A stretch of 64,000 nucleotides of DNA from Streptomyces sp. ADI95-17 (GTDB lineage: Bacteria; Actinomycetota; Actinomycetes; Streptomycetales; Streptomycetaceae), in NCBI RefSeq assembly GCF_003846175.1, contig NZ_ML123047.1, forward strand, positions 543,549 through 607,548. The letters are read 5' to 3'. Below the pieces are notes generated by a model, which was not told where the DNA came from, searched no databases, and worked only from the letters and a program-made list of their open reading frames with translations. The position numbers and the translations under genes were made by a program. Below are positions 35,127 through 42,834 of the stretch, piece after piece (position 1 is the stretch's first letter; each line of letters starts with the position of its first letter).

Positions 35127-37424
35127 TCAACGTTCCACTTTCTCACCCGAGTCCGACGGCTCCCCGCTTTCCGGACCGGTGTCCGGAGTCGGGTCACTCG
35201 GCTGCTCGGGTTCGCCGCCGTCTTCGCCGCCCGCGCCGCCCGCGTTGGCACGCTTGCGATGGGTGTACATCCTGATGCCCGCGAGGACCAGAAGCAGCAG
35301 GCCGCCGGCGATGACCAGCAGCACGGTCGGGGTGAGCTCGGAGACCTTCACGGTGAAGGTCATCGCTCCGCCGTACGGCGTGCCGTCCTCGGTGTAGAGC
35401 TGCGCCGTCATCTGCACCTGGCCGTTGACGTTGGCAGCCGCGTCGAACTTCACGGACTGGCTGTGGCCGGGGCCGATCCGGATCGGCTGCTCCGCCACGG
35501 CCCCGCCGTCGTTCAGCTTGAGGCGGGTCGCGTTCTCCGACTTCAGCCGGAGAACGAGATGGTCCACGCCCTGCAGCAGCCTGTTCTGCACGGTCACCGG
35601 GATCGTGGCGCTGCGGCCGGACAGGGTGACGTCCGACTTCGAGATGAGCTGGACCTCGCCGACGAGGTCCTGCAGATAGCCGCGGACCGAGTCCCGGTAC
35701 TGCTGGGCCTCCAGCGGCCTGCCGCGCCACGACGTCGACATGGACCGGTTGAGCGCGTTGCCGAAGGGGGTCACCACCCGCTCGGGCTGGGTGAGGATGA
35801 CCTGGAAGTTGTTCAGTGACACCTGGGTGGACTTGATGTCCTGGAAGGCCTGGGTGGGCAGCTCCTGGCTGCGGAGCTTCTTCGGGTACTGGGAGGCCCC
35901 GGGGACGCTGGTCGTCGCGTCCGCGTCGGGCTTCGCCGCGGCCGCGTCCACCAGCCCGAGGGGCTGGGTCCAGCGCCCGTCGTCGAGCCCGTGCAGGGCG
36001 CGGGCCATCGACTGGGCCTGGGCCACGGTGGGCATCCGCTGCGGTGCGACGACGATGCTCCGCTCGGTGTCCGTGTCCTGTTCGGTCAGGGCGAGCGTCT
36101 GAGCGAGGAACTTCTGCACGGCGAGGGTGGACTTCCCTGCCTTCGACATGTCGCCCTGGAAGGCCGTGGAGAGCCGGGCATCGGCGACGACCGCGGTGGT
36201 TCCGCCACCGATCGGCCGGGCAGCGGTCGGCGTGTACGTCAGACCACCGGTCTCCTGGAGGCTGTCGCTCCGGGCGATCACCTTGTGGGCCCCGGCCGAC
36301 GTGGCGACATCTACGACCGACGGGTCGATCGCCCCGTCGACGGGCCACGCGAAGTCGGTCGACGGCTTCACATGGAGGATCGTCTGTACCGTCATCCCGG
36401 CCACTTCGGTGGCGGTCTGAAGGTGGCTGAGAGTGCCGGAGACGTTCTTGCCGCGGTGTGCGATGGACGCCAGATCGGGGTCGGCGAACGGCAGCGCGAC
36501 GACCTTCCCGTCCGACACCGCGGCTTCGAGCGCGGTGAGCCACTGCTTGGCGACGGCCTGGTTCGTCCCGGCGACGGTGGTGTCACCGGACTTGACGCGG
36601 TAGTTCCCCGTCATCGCGTCGACACTGGCCAGCAGGTCCGGGTCGATCACCCAGGTCACGGGCAGCTGGCTGCCCAGCGATACCAGCTGTTCGAGCCGTC
36701 CGCCCGGAGCCAGCTCGGCGGCCAGGTCGTCGTCCGCGAACACGGGCGTCTGCTGATCGTCGGTGCCCGTCTCGGCGGTGACATGGGCCGACGCGATGAG
36801 TGGCCAGAGGTAGGTGACCTTCGTCCGGGAGTCGCGCTCCTCCTCCTGCCAGGGCAGGAAGGTGCGCTCGATCCCCAGCACCTGGTCGTACTGGACCCGG
36901 GAGGTCTGTCCTGTCAGCGAGACACCGAGCTGGTAGACGCCGTCGTCGCCGAGCCCCAATTTGCCGACCGGGACGGAGAGCGTGAAGTCCTGGCTGATCC
37001 CGGAGGACAGCTTCGCGAACTTCACCGTGTACTTGCCGCCGATCGGGGCGGGGTCGCTGCCGAGCACATATCCGGTGCGCCTGGCGGCGGTGTCGATCTC
37101 CGTCCTGCTGTCGAGCTTCGGGCCCACCCGCAGGTCGACCACGGCCTGCGTGATCGCGTCCTTGCCCCGGTTGGTCACGGTGCCCGAGACGGTCAGGGTG
37201 TCCCCCTTGACCGGCGCGCTCGGAGCCAGGGTGTTCAGGGCCACATCCACCGTTTCGGACCCGGTGGGGGCCTTGCCGGTCCCGCCGGCCTGCGCCGCGG
37301 GTGCGGCCGGACCGGCCAGCAGCGTCGCGACAAGCGGCGCTCCGATGATCAGGGCGGCTGTGCGCCGCAGCCACCGGCGGGCAGGAGAGGGATCGATCCC
37401 CTGAATGTCTGCCGCCTCGGCCAC
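35127..37424 (-). CDS. DUF6049 family exported membrane protein
   Basis: A 765-residue protein with an N-terminal signal/anchor (RRTAALIIGAPLVATLLAG) and a C-terminal membrane helix (PTVLLVIAGGLLLLVLAGI) followed by MYTHRKR. The roughly 680-residue ectodomain begins with a CARDB-like beta-sandwich (TLTVSGTVTNRGKDAITQAV). A middle part follows with VTWVIDPDLLASVDAMTG and a late beta-rich section (IPVTVQNRLLQGVDHLVLRL). The middle part resembles polysaccharide-deacetylase-like barrels, but I see no catalytic triad. Mycobacteria encode an exported protein here (Rv3909) beside MurJ. The conserved linkage suggests a role in cell-envelope assembly. Start codon 37424. Confidence 0.8.
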   Translation of the reverse strand: MAEAADIQGIDPSPARRWLRRTAALIIGAPLVATLLAGPAAPAAQAGGTGKAPTGSETVDVALNTLAPSAPVKGDTLTVSGTVTNRGKDAITQAVVDLRVGPKLDSRTEIDTAARRTGYVLGSDPAPIGGKYTVKFAKLSSGISQDFTLSVPVGKLGLGDDGVYQLGVSLTGQTSRVQYDQVLGIERTFLPWQEEERDSRTKVTYLWPLIASAHVTAETGTDDQQTPVFADDDLAAELAPGGRLEQLVSLGSQLPVTWVIDPDLLASVDAMTGNYRVKSGDTTVAGTNQAVAKQWLTALEAAVSDGKVVALPFADPDLASIAHRGKNVSGTLSHLQTATEVAGMTVQTILHVKPSTDFAWPVDGAIDPSVVDVATSAGAHKVIARSDSLQETGGLTYTPTAARPIGGGTTAVVADARLSTAFQGDMSKAGKSTLAVQKFLAQTLALTEQDTDTERSIVVAPQRMPTVAQAQSMARALHGLDDGRWTQPLGLVDAAAAKPDADATTSVPGASQYPKKLRSQELPTQAFQDIKSTQVSLNNFQVILTQPERVVTPFGNALNRSMSTSWRGRPLEAQQYRDSVRGYLQDLVGEVQLISKSDVTLSGRSATIPVTVQNRLLQGVDHLVLRLKSENATRLKLNDGGAVAEQPIRIGPGHSQSVKFDAAANVNGQVQMTAQLYTEDGTPYGGAMTFTVKVSELTPTVLLVIAGGLLLLVLAGIRMYTHRKRANAGGAGGEDGGEPEQPSDPTPDTGPESGEPSDSGEKVER

Positions 37425-37607
37425 GCGCCTACCCGTCCCTCGTCGTCGTCAGCTGGTGTCGATGGTTGTCGGTTCTTGCGTCCACGCATGGTAACGATGT
37501 GCGCGGGTGCCAAGTGCTGGGGAGTTCGCTACATGATCGGAAGAGTCTTGCAGGGCGGGCCGAAACCAGGGCGACCGGGCCGGTCCGGGCACGTACCCTT
37601 TTCTGTT

Positions 37608-39050
37608 GTGTCGAACGCCAATGAAGACAGCTCCCGTGCCCTGACCCAGGTGCAGCACCGCGCAGTCAGCGAACTGCTGCGGGTGTCCCCGGTCGCCGAC
37701 GACCTCGCTCGCCGTTTCCAGGACGCCGGGTTCAGTCTCGCGCTGGTCGGAGGTTCGGTCCGCGACGCACTTCTCGGCAGGCTCGGGAACGACCTGGACT
37801 TCACGACCGACGCCCGCCCCGAGGCCGTACTGAAGATCGTCCGGCCGTGGGCGGACTCCGTGTGGGAGGTCGGGATCGCCTTCGGCACGGTGGGCGCGCA
37901 GAAGGACGGCTACCAGATCGAGGTCACCACCTACAGGTCGGAGGCGTACGACAGGACCTCGCGGAAACCCGAGGTGTCCTACGGCGACTCCATCGAGGAA
38001 GACCTGGTCCGTCGTGACTTCACGGTCAACGCGATGGCCGTCGCGCTTCCACAGAAGGAGTTCATCGATCCTCACGGCGGCCTGGAAGACCTGGCGGAGC
38101 GCGTTCTGCGCACCCCCGGAACGCCCGAGGAGTCCTTCTCGGACGATCCGCTGCGGATGCTGCGCGCCGCACGCTTCGCGGCCCAGCTGGACTTCGACGT
38201 CGCTCCCGACGTGGTCACCGCGATGACGGAGATGGCCGGGCGCATCGAGATCGTCTCCGCCGAGCGGGTCAGGGAGGAGCTCAACAAGCTGCTGCTCTCC
38301 ACCCACCCCCGCAAGGGCCTGGCGCTGCTCGTCGACACAGGACTGGCACAGCAGGTGCTGCCGGAGCTCCCCGCACTGCGTCTGGAAAGTGACGAGCATC
38401 ACCGTCACAAGGATGTCTACGAGCATTCGCTGACTGTTCTGGAGCAGGCCATCGATCTGGAGCAGAACGGCCCGGATCTGGTCCTGCGCCTCGCCGCGCT
38501 CCTCCACGACATCGGGAAGCCGAGGACGCGACGCTTCGAGAAGGACGGGCGCGTCTCGTTCCATCACCATGAAGTGGTGGGCGCGAAGATGGTCAAGAAG
38601 CGGATGACCGAGCTCAAGTACTCCAACGACATGGTCAAGGACGTCTCGAAGCTGGTGGAGCTGCATCTGCGCTTCCACGGCTACGGCGATGGGGAGTGGA
38701 CGGACTCCGCGGTCCGTCGCTATGTGCGGGACGCCGGCCCCCTGCTGGAGCGGCTGCACAAGCTGACCCGCTCGGACTGCACCACGCGGAACAAGCGCAA
38801 GGCCGCCGCCCTCTCGCGGACCTACGACGGGCTGGAGGAGCGCATCGCGCAGTTGCAGGAGCAGGAGGAGCTGGATGCCATCCGCCCCGACCTGGACGGC
38901 AACGAGATCATGAAGACCCTGGGTGTCGGCCCCGGGCCGGTGATCGGCAAGGCATACGCGTTCCTGCTGGAGCTGCGCCTGGAGCACGGCCCGATGGGGC
39001 ATGACGCGGCGGTCGAGAAGCTCAAGGAGTGGTGGGCCGCTCAGGGCTGA
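37608..39050 (+). CDS. pcnA: CCA tRNA nucleotidyltransferase
   Basis: A 480-residue class II nucleotidyltransferase with LVGGSVRDALLGR and NDLDFTTDARPE in the catalytic head, then RRDFTVNAMAV and the RDPLRMLR-type motif SDDPLRMLRAARFA. The HD domain is LLHDIGKPRTR with HHHEVVG. It adds CCA to tRNA 3' ends, needed here because at least tRNA-Ala lacks an encoded CCA. GTG 37608 (SNANEDSS) matches Streptomyces relatives; an in-frame ATG at 37533 is possible. It diverges from the DUF6049-murJ unit, and the 183-bp gap must hold both promoters. Confidence 0.96.
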   Translation: MSNANEDSSRALTQVQHRAVSELLRVSPVADDLARRFQDAGFSLALVGGSVRDALLGRLGNDLDFTTDARPEAVLKIVRPWADSVWEVGIAFGTVGAQKDGYQIEVTTYRSEAYDRTSRKPEVSYGDSIEEDLVRRDFTVNAMAVALPQKEFIDPHGGLEDLAERVLRTPGTPEESFSDDPLRMLRAARFAAQLDFDVAPDVVTAMTEMAGRIEIVSAERVREELNKLLLSTHPRKGLALLVDTGLAQQVLPELPALRLESDEHHRHKDVYEHSLTVLEQAIDLEQNGPDLVLRLAALLHDIGKPRTRRFEKDGRVSFHHHEVVGAKMVKKRMTELKYSNDMVKDVSKLVELHLRFHGYGDGEWTDSAVRRYVRDAGPLLERLHKLTRSDCTTRNKRKAAALSRTYDGLEERIAQLQEQEELDAIRPDLDGNEIMKTLGVGPGPVIGKAYAFLLELRLEHGPMGHDAAVEKLKEWWAAQG

Positions 39051-39077
39051 GCCCGATCCTGCGGGAGCGCCGGTCAT

Positions 39078-39091
39078 GTTTCACGTGAAAC
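39078..39091. promoter_or_regulatory. parS site after pcnA (first of a pair)
   Basis: Perfect GTTTCACGTGAAAC. The flanks extend it to a 32-bp palindrome with one mismatch (arms GCCGGTC...GACCGGC, 39069-39100). It lies between convergent genes. Confidence 0.96.
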
Positions 39092-39124
39092 ACGACCGGC
39101 CTCCGGTGCCGCACTCCGATAGGC

Positions 39125-39160
39125 CGAGAGGCGTTGTTTCACGTGAAACAACGCCTCTCG
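39125..39160. terminator. 36-bp perfect palindrome with parS at its centre
   Basis: The arms CGAGAGGCGTTGTTTCAC and its exact complement meet at the parS centre. It lies seven bases before the stop of the leftward MFS gene and after pcnA, where a terminator is expected; without a loop it could act as hairpin only in RNA. Confidence 0.7.
39136..39149. promoter_or_regulatory. parS site after pcnA (second of a pair)
   Basis: Perfect GTTTCACGTGAAAC, 58 bp centre to centre from the previous site. This is the only closely spaced parS pair in the window. Confidence 0.96.
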
Positions 39161-39166
39161 ATGACG

Positions 39167-40450
39167 TTAGACAGCTTCTCCGGTGCGGCTCCACCGGAAC
39201 ATCAGCACCGCGACGATCGCGTAGAGGGCAGCCACTGCGCCCGCAAGCACGGCCGATCGCCCGTCAGGGGGCAGTATCAGGGCGGAGACTGCGGCGGCTC
39301 CCACGAAGGCGACGTTGAACAGCACGTCGTAGAGGGAGAACACCCGGCCGCGGAAGGAGTCCTCCACCGAGGTCTGCACCACCGTGTCGGTCGCGATCTT
39401 CGCCCCCTGTGTGGCCAGCCCGAGGACGAACGCCGCGGCCAGCATGGGTGCGGGGGCGAACCACAGCCCAAGTGCCGGTTCGAGGACGGCCGCCCCCGCC
39501 GCGCACACCGTCAGCCATCGGAGCCGGCCGAGCCGGCCTGTAGCCCAGGGCGTCAGTACGGCCGCCGCGAAGAATCCCGCGCCGGAGACCCCCACGGCCA
39601 GCCCCAGAAGCGCCAGGCCTTCGGATTCGCTGTCGGTCCAGGCGTACCGGCACAGCATCAGCACCATGACGGTCAGTGCTCCGTAGCAGAAGCGCATCAC
39701 GGTCATGGCGGCCAGCACCCGGGTGGCCTGCTTCCGCTGTGCCAGATGACGCAAGCCGTCGGACAGTCCCCGCACGGTGGCGGCCAGGGCCTCCCTCAGC
39801 CCGATCCGGTGTCCGTCCCGGTCCGGTCCGAGGAGTCCGGTGGCAAGGGTCAGGGAGGCCAGTGCCGACGTGAGGTAGAGCGCCGCCCCCAGCAGCACCA
39901 CCACGGCATCGGAGTCCGCGACCAGCAGTCTCACGGCGAAGGCGAGGCCACCGCCCGCCGTGGCCGCGAGCGTCCCTGCGGTCGGCGAGATCGAGTTGGC
40001 CAGCACCAGCCGGTCGTTGTCGACGACGCGCGGCAGTGCGGCCGAGAGTCCGGCCAGGACGAAGCGGTTGACCGCGGTGACGCACAGCGCCGAGGTGTAG
40101 AAGAGCCAGTCGGGTGCGGAGCCGAGGACGAGGAGCGCCGTGCAGCAGGCGAGCGCGGCACGCAGCAGGTTTCCGTACAGAAAGACCTGGCGGCGCGGCC
40201 AGCGGTCCAGCAGAACCCCCGCGAAGGGGCCGATGAGCGAGTACGGCAGCAGCAGTACCGCCATGGCGGAGGCGATGGCACCCGCCGAAGCCTGCTTCTC
40301 CGGCGAGAAGACGACATGAGCCGCCAGCGCAACCTGGAAGACACCGTCGGCCGACTGGGAGAGAAGTCGTACGGCCAGCAGACGACGGAAGTTCCGAAGG
40401 CGCAGAAGAACACGCAGGTCACTCACGACGGCCATGTGATCAAGAGTCAC
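39167..40450 (-). CDS. MFS transporter
   Basis: A 427-residue protein with about 12 membrane helices. The major-facilitator loop motif after helix 2 is GVLLDRWPRRQVFLYGNLL. Related proteins are predicted drug or metabolite exporters; nothing in the sequence fixes the substrate. The frame allows GTG 40450 or ATG 40435 (MAVVSDLRVLLR). A perfect terminator-like inverted repeat ends only six bases before the GTG, leaving no room for an ordinary promoter, so the gene may depend on read-through from ino1 or start at the ATG. Confidence 0.85.
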   Translation of the reverse strand: MTLDHMAVVSDLRVLLRLRNFRRLLAVRLLSQSADGVFQVALAAHVVFSPEKQASAGAIASAMAVLLLPYSLIGPFAGVLLDRWPRRQVFLYGNLLRAALACCTALLVLGSAPDWLFYTSALCVTAVNRFVLAGLSAALPRVVDNDRLVLANSISPTAGTLAATAGGGLAFAVRLLVADSDAVVVLLGAALYLTSALASLTLATGLLGPDRDGHRIGLREALAATVRGLSDGLRHLAQRKQATRVLAAMTVMRFCYGALTVMVLMLCRYAWTDSESEGLALLGLAVGVSGAGFFAAAVLTPWATGRLGRLRWLTVCAAGAAVLEPALGLWFAPAPMLAAAFVLGLATQGAKIATDTVVQTSVEDSFRGRVFSLYDVLFNVAFVGAAAVSALILPPDGRSAVLAGAVAALYAIVAVLMFRWSRTGEAV

Positions 40451-40455
40451 ATACG

Positions 40456-40491
40456 TTGAGGGTCCCCGGGCAGATGCCCGGGGACCCTCAA
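40456..40491 (-). terminator. Terminator between ino1 and the MFS gene
   Basis: TTGAGGGTCCCCGGGCA and its perfect complement flank a two-base centre (GA). It lies 68 bp after the ino1 stop and directly abuts the MFS gene start. Confidence 0.85.
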
Positions 40492-40558
40492 CAGCACGGA
40501 AGGGAATGAGCGTTGCCGCTCGGCACCCGGCCGTGTGGACGTGCCGTGTCCGGCTGCG

Positions 40559-41641
40559 TCAGTTGGAGACCTCGCCGCGGATGAACTTCTCGACGTTCTC
40601 GCGGGCCTCGTCGTCGAAGTACTGGACCGGCGGGGACTTCATGAAGTAGGACGACGCGGAGAGGATCGGGCCACCGATGCCGCGGTCCTTGGCGATCTTC
40701 GCGGCGCGGACGGCGTCGATGATGACACCGGCGGAGTTCGGGGAGTCCCAGACCTCCAGCTTGTACTCCAGGTTCAGCGGAACGTCACCGAAGGCACGGC
40801 CCTCAAGGCGCACGTACGCCCACTTGCGGTCGTCCAGCCAGGCCACGTAGTCCGACGGGCCGATGTGGACGTTGTCCGCACCGAGCTCGCGGTCCCGGAT
40901 CTGGGAGGTGACGGCCTGCGTCTTGGAGATCTTCTTGGACTCCAGGCGCTCACGCTCAAGCATGTTCTTGAAGTCCATGTTGCCGCCGACGTTCAGCTGC
41001 ATCGTGCGGTCCAGGACGACACCCCGGTCCTCGAAGAGCTTCGCCATCACGCGGTGCGTGATGGTGGCGCCGACCTGCGACTTGATGTCGTCGCCGACGA
41101 TCGGCACACCGGCCTCGGTGAACTTGTCCGCCCACTCCTTGGTGCCGGCGATGAAGACCGGGAGGGCGTTGACGAACGCGACCTTGGCGTCGATGGCGCA
41201 CTGCGCGTAGAACTTCGCAGCGACCTCGGAACCGACGGGCAGGTAGCAGACGAGGACGTCGACCTTGCGGTCCTTGAGGACCTGGACGATGTCGACCGGG
41301 GCCTCGGCCGACTCCTCGATGGTCTGGCGGTAGTACTTGCCGAGACCGTCGTGGGTGTGGCCGCGCTGGACGGTGACGCCGGCGTTCGGCACGTCGCAGA
41401 GCTTGATGGTGTTGTTCTCGCTGGCACCGATGGCGTCCGCGAGGTCGAGACCGACCTTCTTCGCGTCGACGTCGAAGGCGGCGACGAACTCGACGTCCCG
41501 CACGTGGTAGTCGCCGAACTGGACGTGCATCAGACCGGGCACCTTGCCGGCCGGATCGGCGTCCTTGTAGTACTCGACGCCCTGGACCAGCGAGGCGGCG
41601 CAGTTGCCCACGCCGACGATGGCTACGCGAACCGAACCCAT
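40559..41641 (-). CDS. ino1: Inositol-3-phosphate synthase
   Basis: A 360-residue enzyme of the prokaryotic Ino1 family. The NAD motif is VRVAIVGVGNCAASLVQGV. Conserved segments are MHVQFGDYHVRDVEFVAAFD, VGDDIKSQVGATITHR and LQLNVGGNMDFKNM-like text (MQLNVGGNMDF). It converts glucose 6-phosphate to inositol 3-phosphate, the precursor of phosphatidylinositol and mycothiol. ATG 41641 follows GGGAGC. The PadR-family regulator gene lies 62 bp upstream on the same strand, so the two are probably one transcript under PadR control. Confidence 0.95.
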   Translation of the reverse strand: MGSVRVAIVGVGNCAASLVQGVEYYKDADPAGKVPGLMHVQFGDYHVRDVEFVAAFDVDAKKVGLDLADAIGASENNTIKLCDVPNAGVTVQRGHTHDGLGKYYRQTIEESAEAPVDIVQVLKDRKVDVLVCYLPVGSEVAAKFYAQCAIDAKVAFVNALPVFIAGTKEWADKFTEAGVPIVGDDIKSQVGATITHRVMAKLFEDRGVVLDRTMQLNVGGNMDFKNMLERERLESKKISKTQAVTSQIRDRELGADNVHIGPSDYVAWLDDRKWAYVRLEGRAFGDVPLNLEYKLEVWDSPNSAGVIIDAVRAAKIAKDRGIGGPILSASSYFMKSPPVQYFDDEARENVEKFIRGEVSN

Positions 41642-41703
41642 TCCGGTTGCTCCCTGTGTGTTTTGGATGTTTCCGATGAAGGCCCCGCGGATCTGCGGGG
41701 ACC

Positions 41704-42411
41704 TCACTTTGCGGTGTCGTCGGACGGATCCGGCGGGGTGTCACCCCGGCGCCGGGGCAGGCCGTCCGTCTCTCCTGCGGTGTTCTGCTGAGCTTCGCTC
41801 CCGGGCGAGGACCGTCGCTGGTCCCGTCCCGACCGCTCGCTCTCGATGAGCTCGTTCAGCCAGCGCACTTCGCGCTCCACGGACTCCATGCCGTGTCGCT
41901 GCAGCTCAAGTGTGTAGTCGTCGAGGCGCTCACGGGTGCGGGCCAGCGAGGCCCGCATCTTCTCCAGCCGCTCCTCCAGCCGGCTGCGCCGGCCTTCCAG
42001 CACCCGCATCCGCACTTCGTGCTCCGTCTGCCCGAAGAAGGCGAAGCGGGCTGCGAAGTGCTCGTCCTCCCAGGAGTCGGGGCCGGTGTGCGAGAGCAGC
42101 TCCTCGAAGTGCTCCTTACCTTCCGCCGTCAGCCGGTAGACGATCTTGGCGCGGCGCCCGGCCAGTGAGGAGGCGGGGGCGACCGCACGGCCGGTGGCGG
42201 GCGGCTGGTCGGCGGGGGCGGCACCTGGTTCCTCGATCAACCAGCCGTTGGCGACCAGCGTCTTGAGGCAGGGATAGAGGGTGCCGTAGCTGAAGGCGCG
42301 GAAGATCCCCAACGAAGTGTTGAGACGTTTGCGCAGCTCGTACCCGTGCATCGGGGATTCGCGGAGCAGGCCGAGAACGGCGAATTCGAGGATGCCGGAG
42401 CGTCTGCTCAA
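41704..42411 (-). CDS. PadR family transcriptional regulator
   Basis: A 235-residue regulator. The winged helix is at the N-terminus: RSGILEFAVLGLLRESPMHG, then YELRKRLNTSLGIFRAFSYG and TLYPCLKTLVANGWL. A coiled-coil C-terminal domain (RRSRLEERLEKMRASLARTR) gives dimerisation. A disordered insertion (APADQPPATGRAVAPASS) sits in the wing. The start is TTG 42411, chosen because GGAGGAGG lies just upstream; longer reading runs through a repeat array. A 23-bp perfect palindrome 92 bp upstream is the likely operator, so autoregulation and control of ino1 are expected. Confidence 0.88.
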   Translation of the reverse strand: MSRRSGILEFAVLGLLRESPMHGYELRKRLNTSLGIFRAFSYGTLYPCLKTLVANGWLIEEPGAAPADQPPATGRAVAPASSLAGRRAKIVYRLTAEGKEHFEELLSHTGPDSWEDEHFAARFAFFGQTEHEVRMRVLEGRRSRLEERLEKMRASLARTRERLDDYTLELQRHGMESVEREVRWLNELIESERSGRDQRRSSPGSEAQQNTAGETDGLPRRRGDTPPDPSDDTAK

Positions 42412-42430
42412 CTTCGCCTCCTCCTTCTCC

Positions 42431-42470
42431 GAGTGCGTCCGAGTGCGTCCGAGTGCGTTCGAGTGCTCCT
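42431..42470. repeat. Four tandem 10-bp repeats in the padR leader
   Basis: GAGTGCGTCC, GAGTGCGTCC, GAGTGCGTTC and GAGTGCTCCT follow head to tail between the PadR operator and the padR ribosome site. They lie in the untranslated leader if TTG 42411 is the start. Confidence 0.85.
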
Positions 42471-42502
42471 GCGGAGCTCTCTGCCGGGCCAATGTACCGA
42501 GC

Positions 42503-42525
42503 TGATGTATCGACTCGATACATCA
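42503..42525. promoter_or_regulatory. PadR operator palindrome
   Basis: TGATGTATCGA and its perfect complement flank one central base. It contains ATGT and ACAT half-sites as in known PadR operators, though with wider spacing (11 rather than 8). It lies in the padR promoter region. Confidence 0.75.
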
Positions 42526-42648
42526 CGACGATAGATCGGTCGCCGCGATGCGACAAGGGGAGTCATCGTGAACGGCGTCACATCGTGAATTCGTAGGCAC
42601 CGACTTGCGTTGTTTGGGGTGAAGTTCGGCCCTAGGAGGGTTTTGACC

Positions 42649-42834
42649 GTGCGTAGTCTGTGCGGCATGCAGACCACCGGGAACCGCGTGACGCCCTCGC
42701 GCGTCAGTCTTCGCGGACCAGCCGGACGCATGGCGGACGTGCCTGTCGCAAGGCTTGTCCGTAATTCGGGGGGACCGGATCTCAACTGCCGCTTCCAGGC
42801 GCTCTCGCCTGCCCGAGGAGTAGTCGTTCGATGA
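42649..42834 (+). CDS. Possible 61-residue leader peptide coupled to the PBP gene
   Basis: A GTG at 42649 follows a strong ribosome site (TAGGAGGG, spacing about 7) and opens a 61-codon frame whose TGA overlaps the PBP start (ATGA). The product starts MRSLCGMQTTGNR, is basic (many Arg) and has no recognisable domain. Overlap and ribosome site argue for real translation and coupling; base composition and lack of known family argue against a conserved protein. The PBP start also has its own weaker GAGGAG site. I list it as a candidate only. Confidence 0.35.
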   Translation: MRSLCGMQTTGNRVTPSRVSLRGPAGRMADVPVARLVRNSGGPDLNCRFQALSPARGVVVR

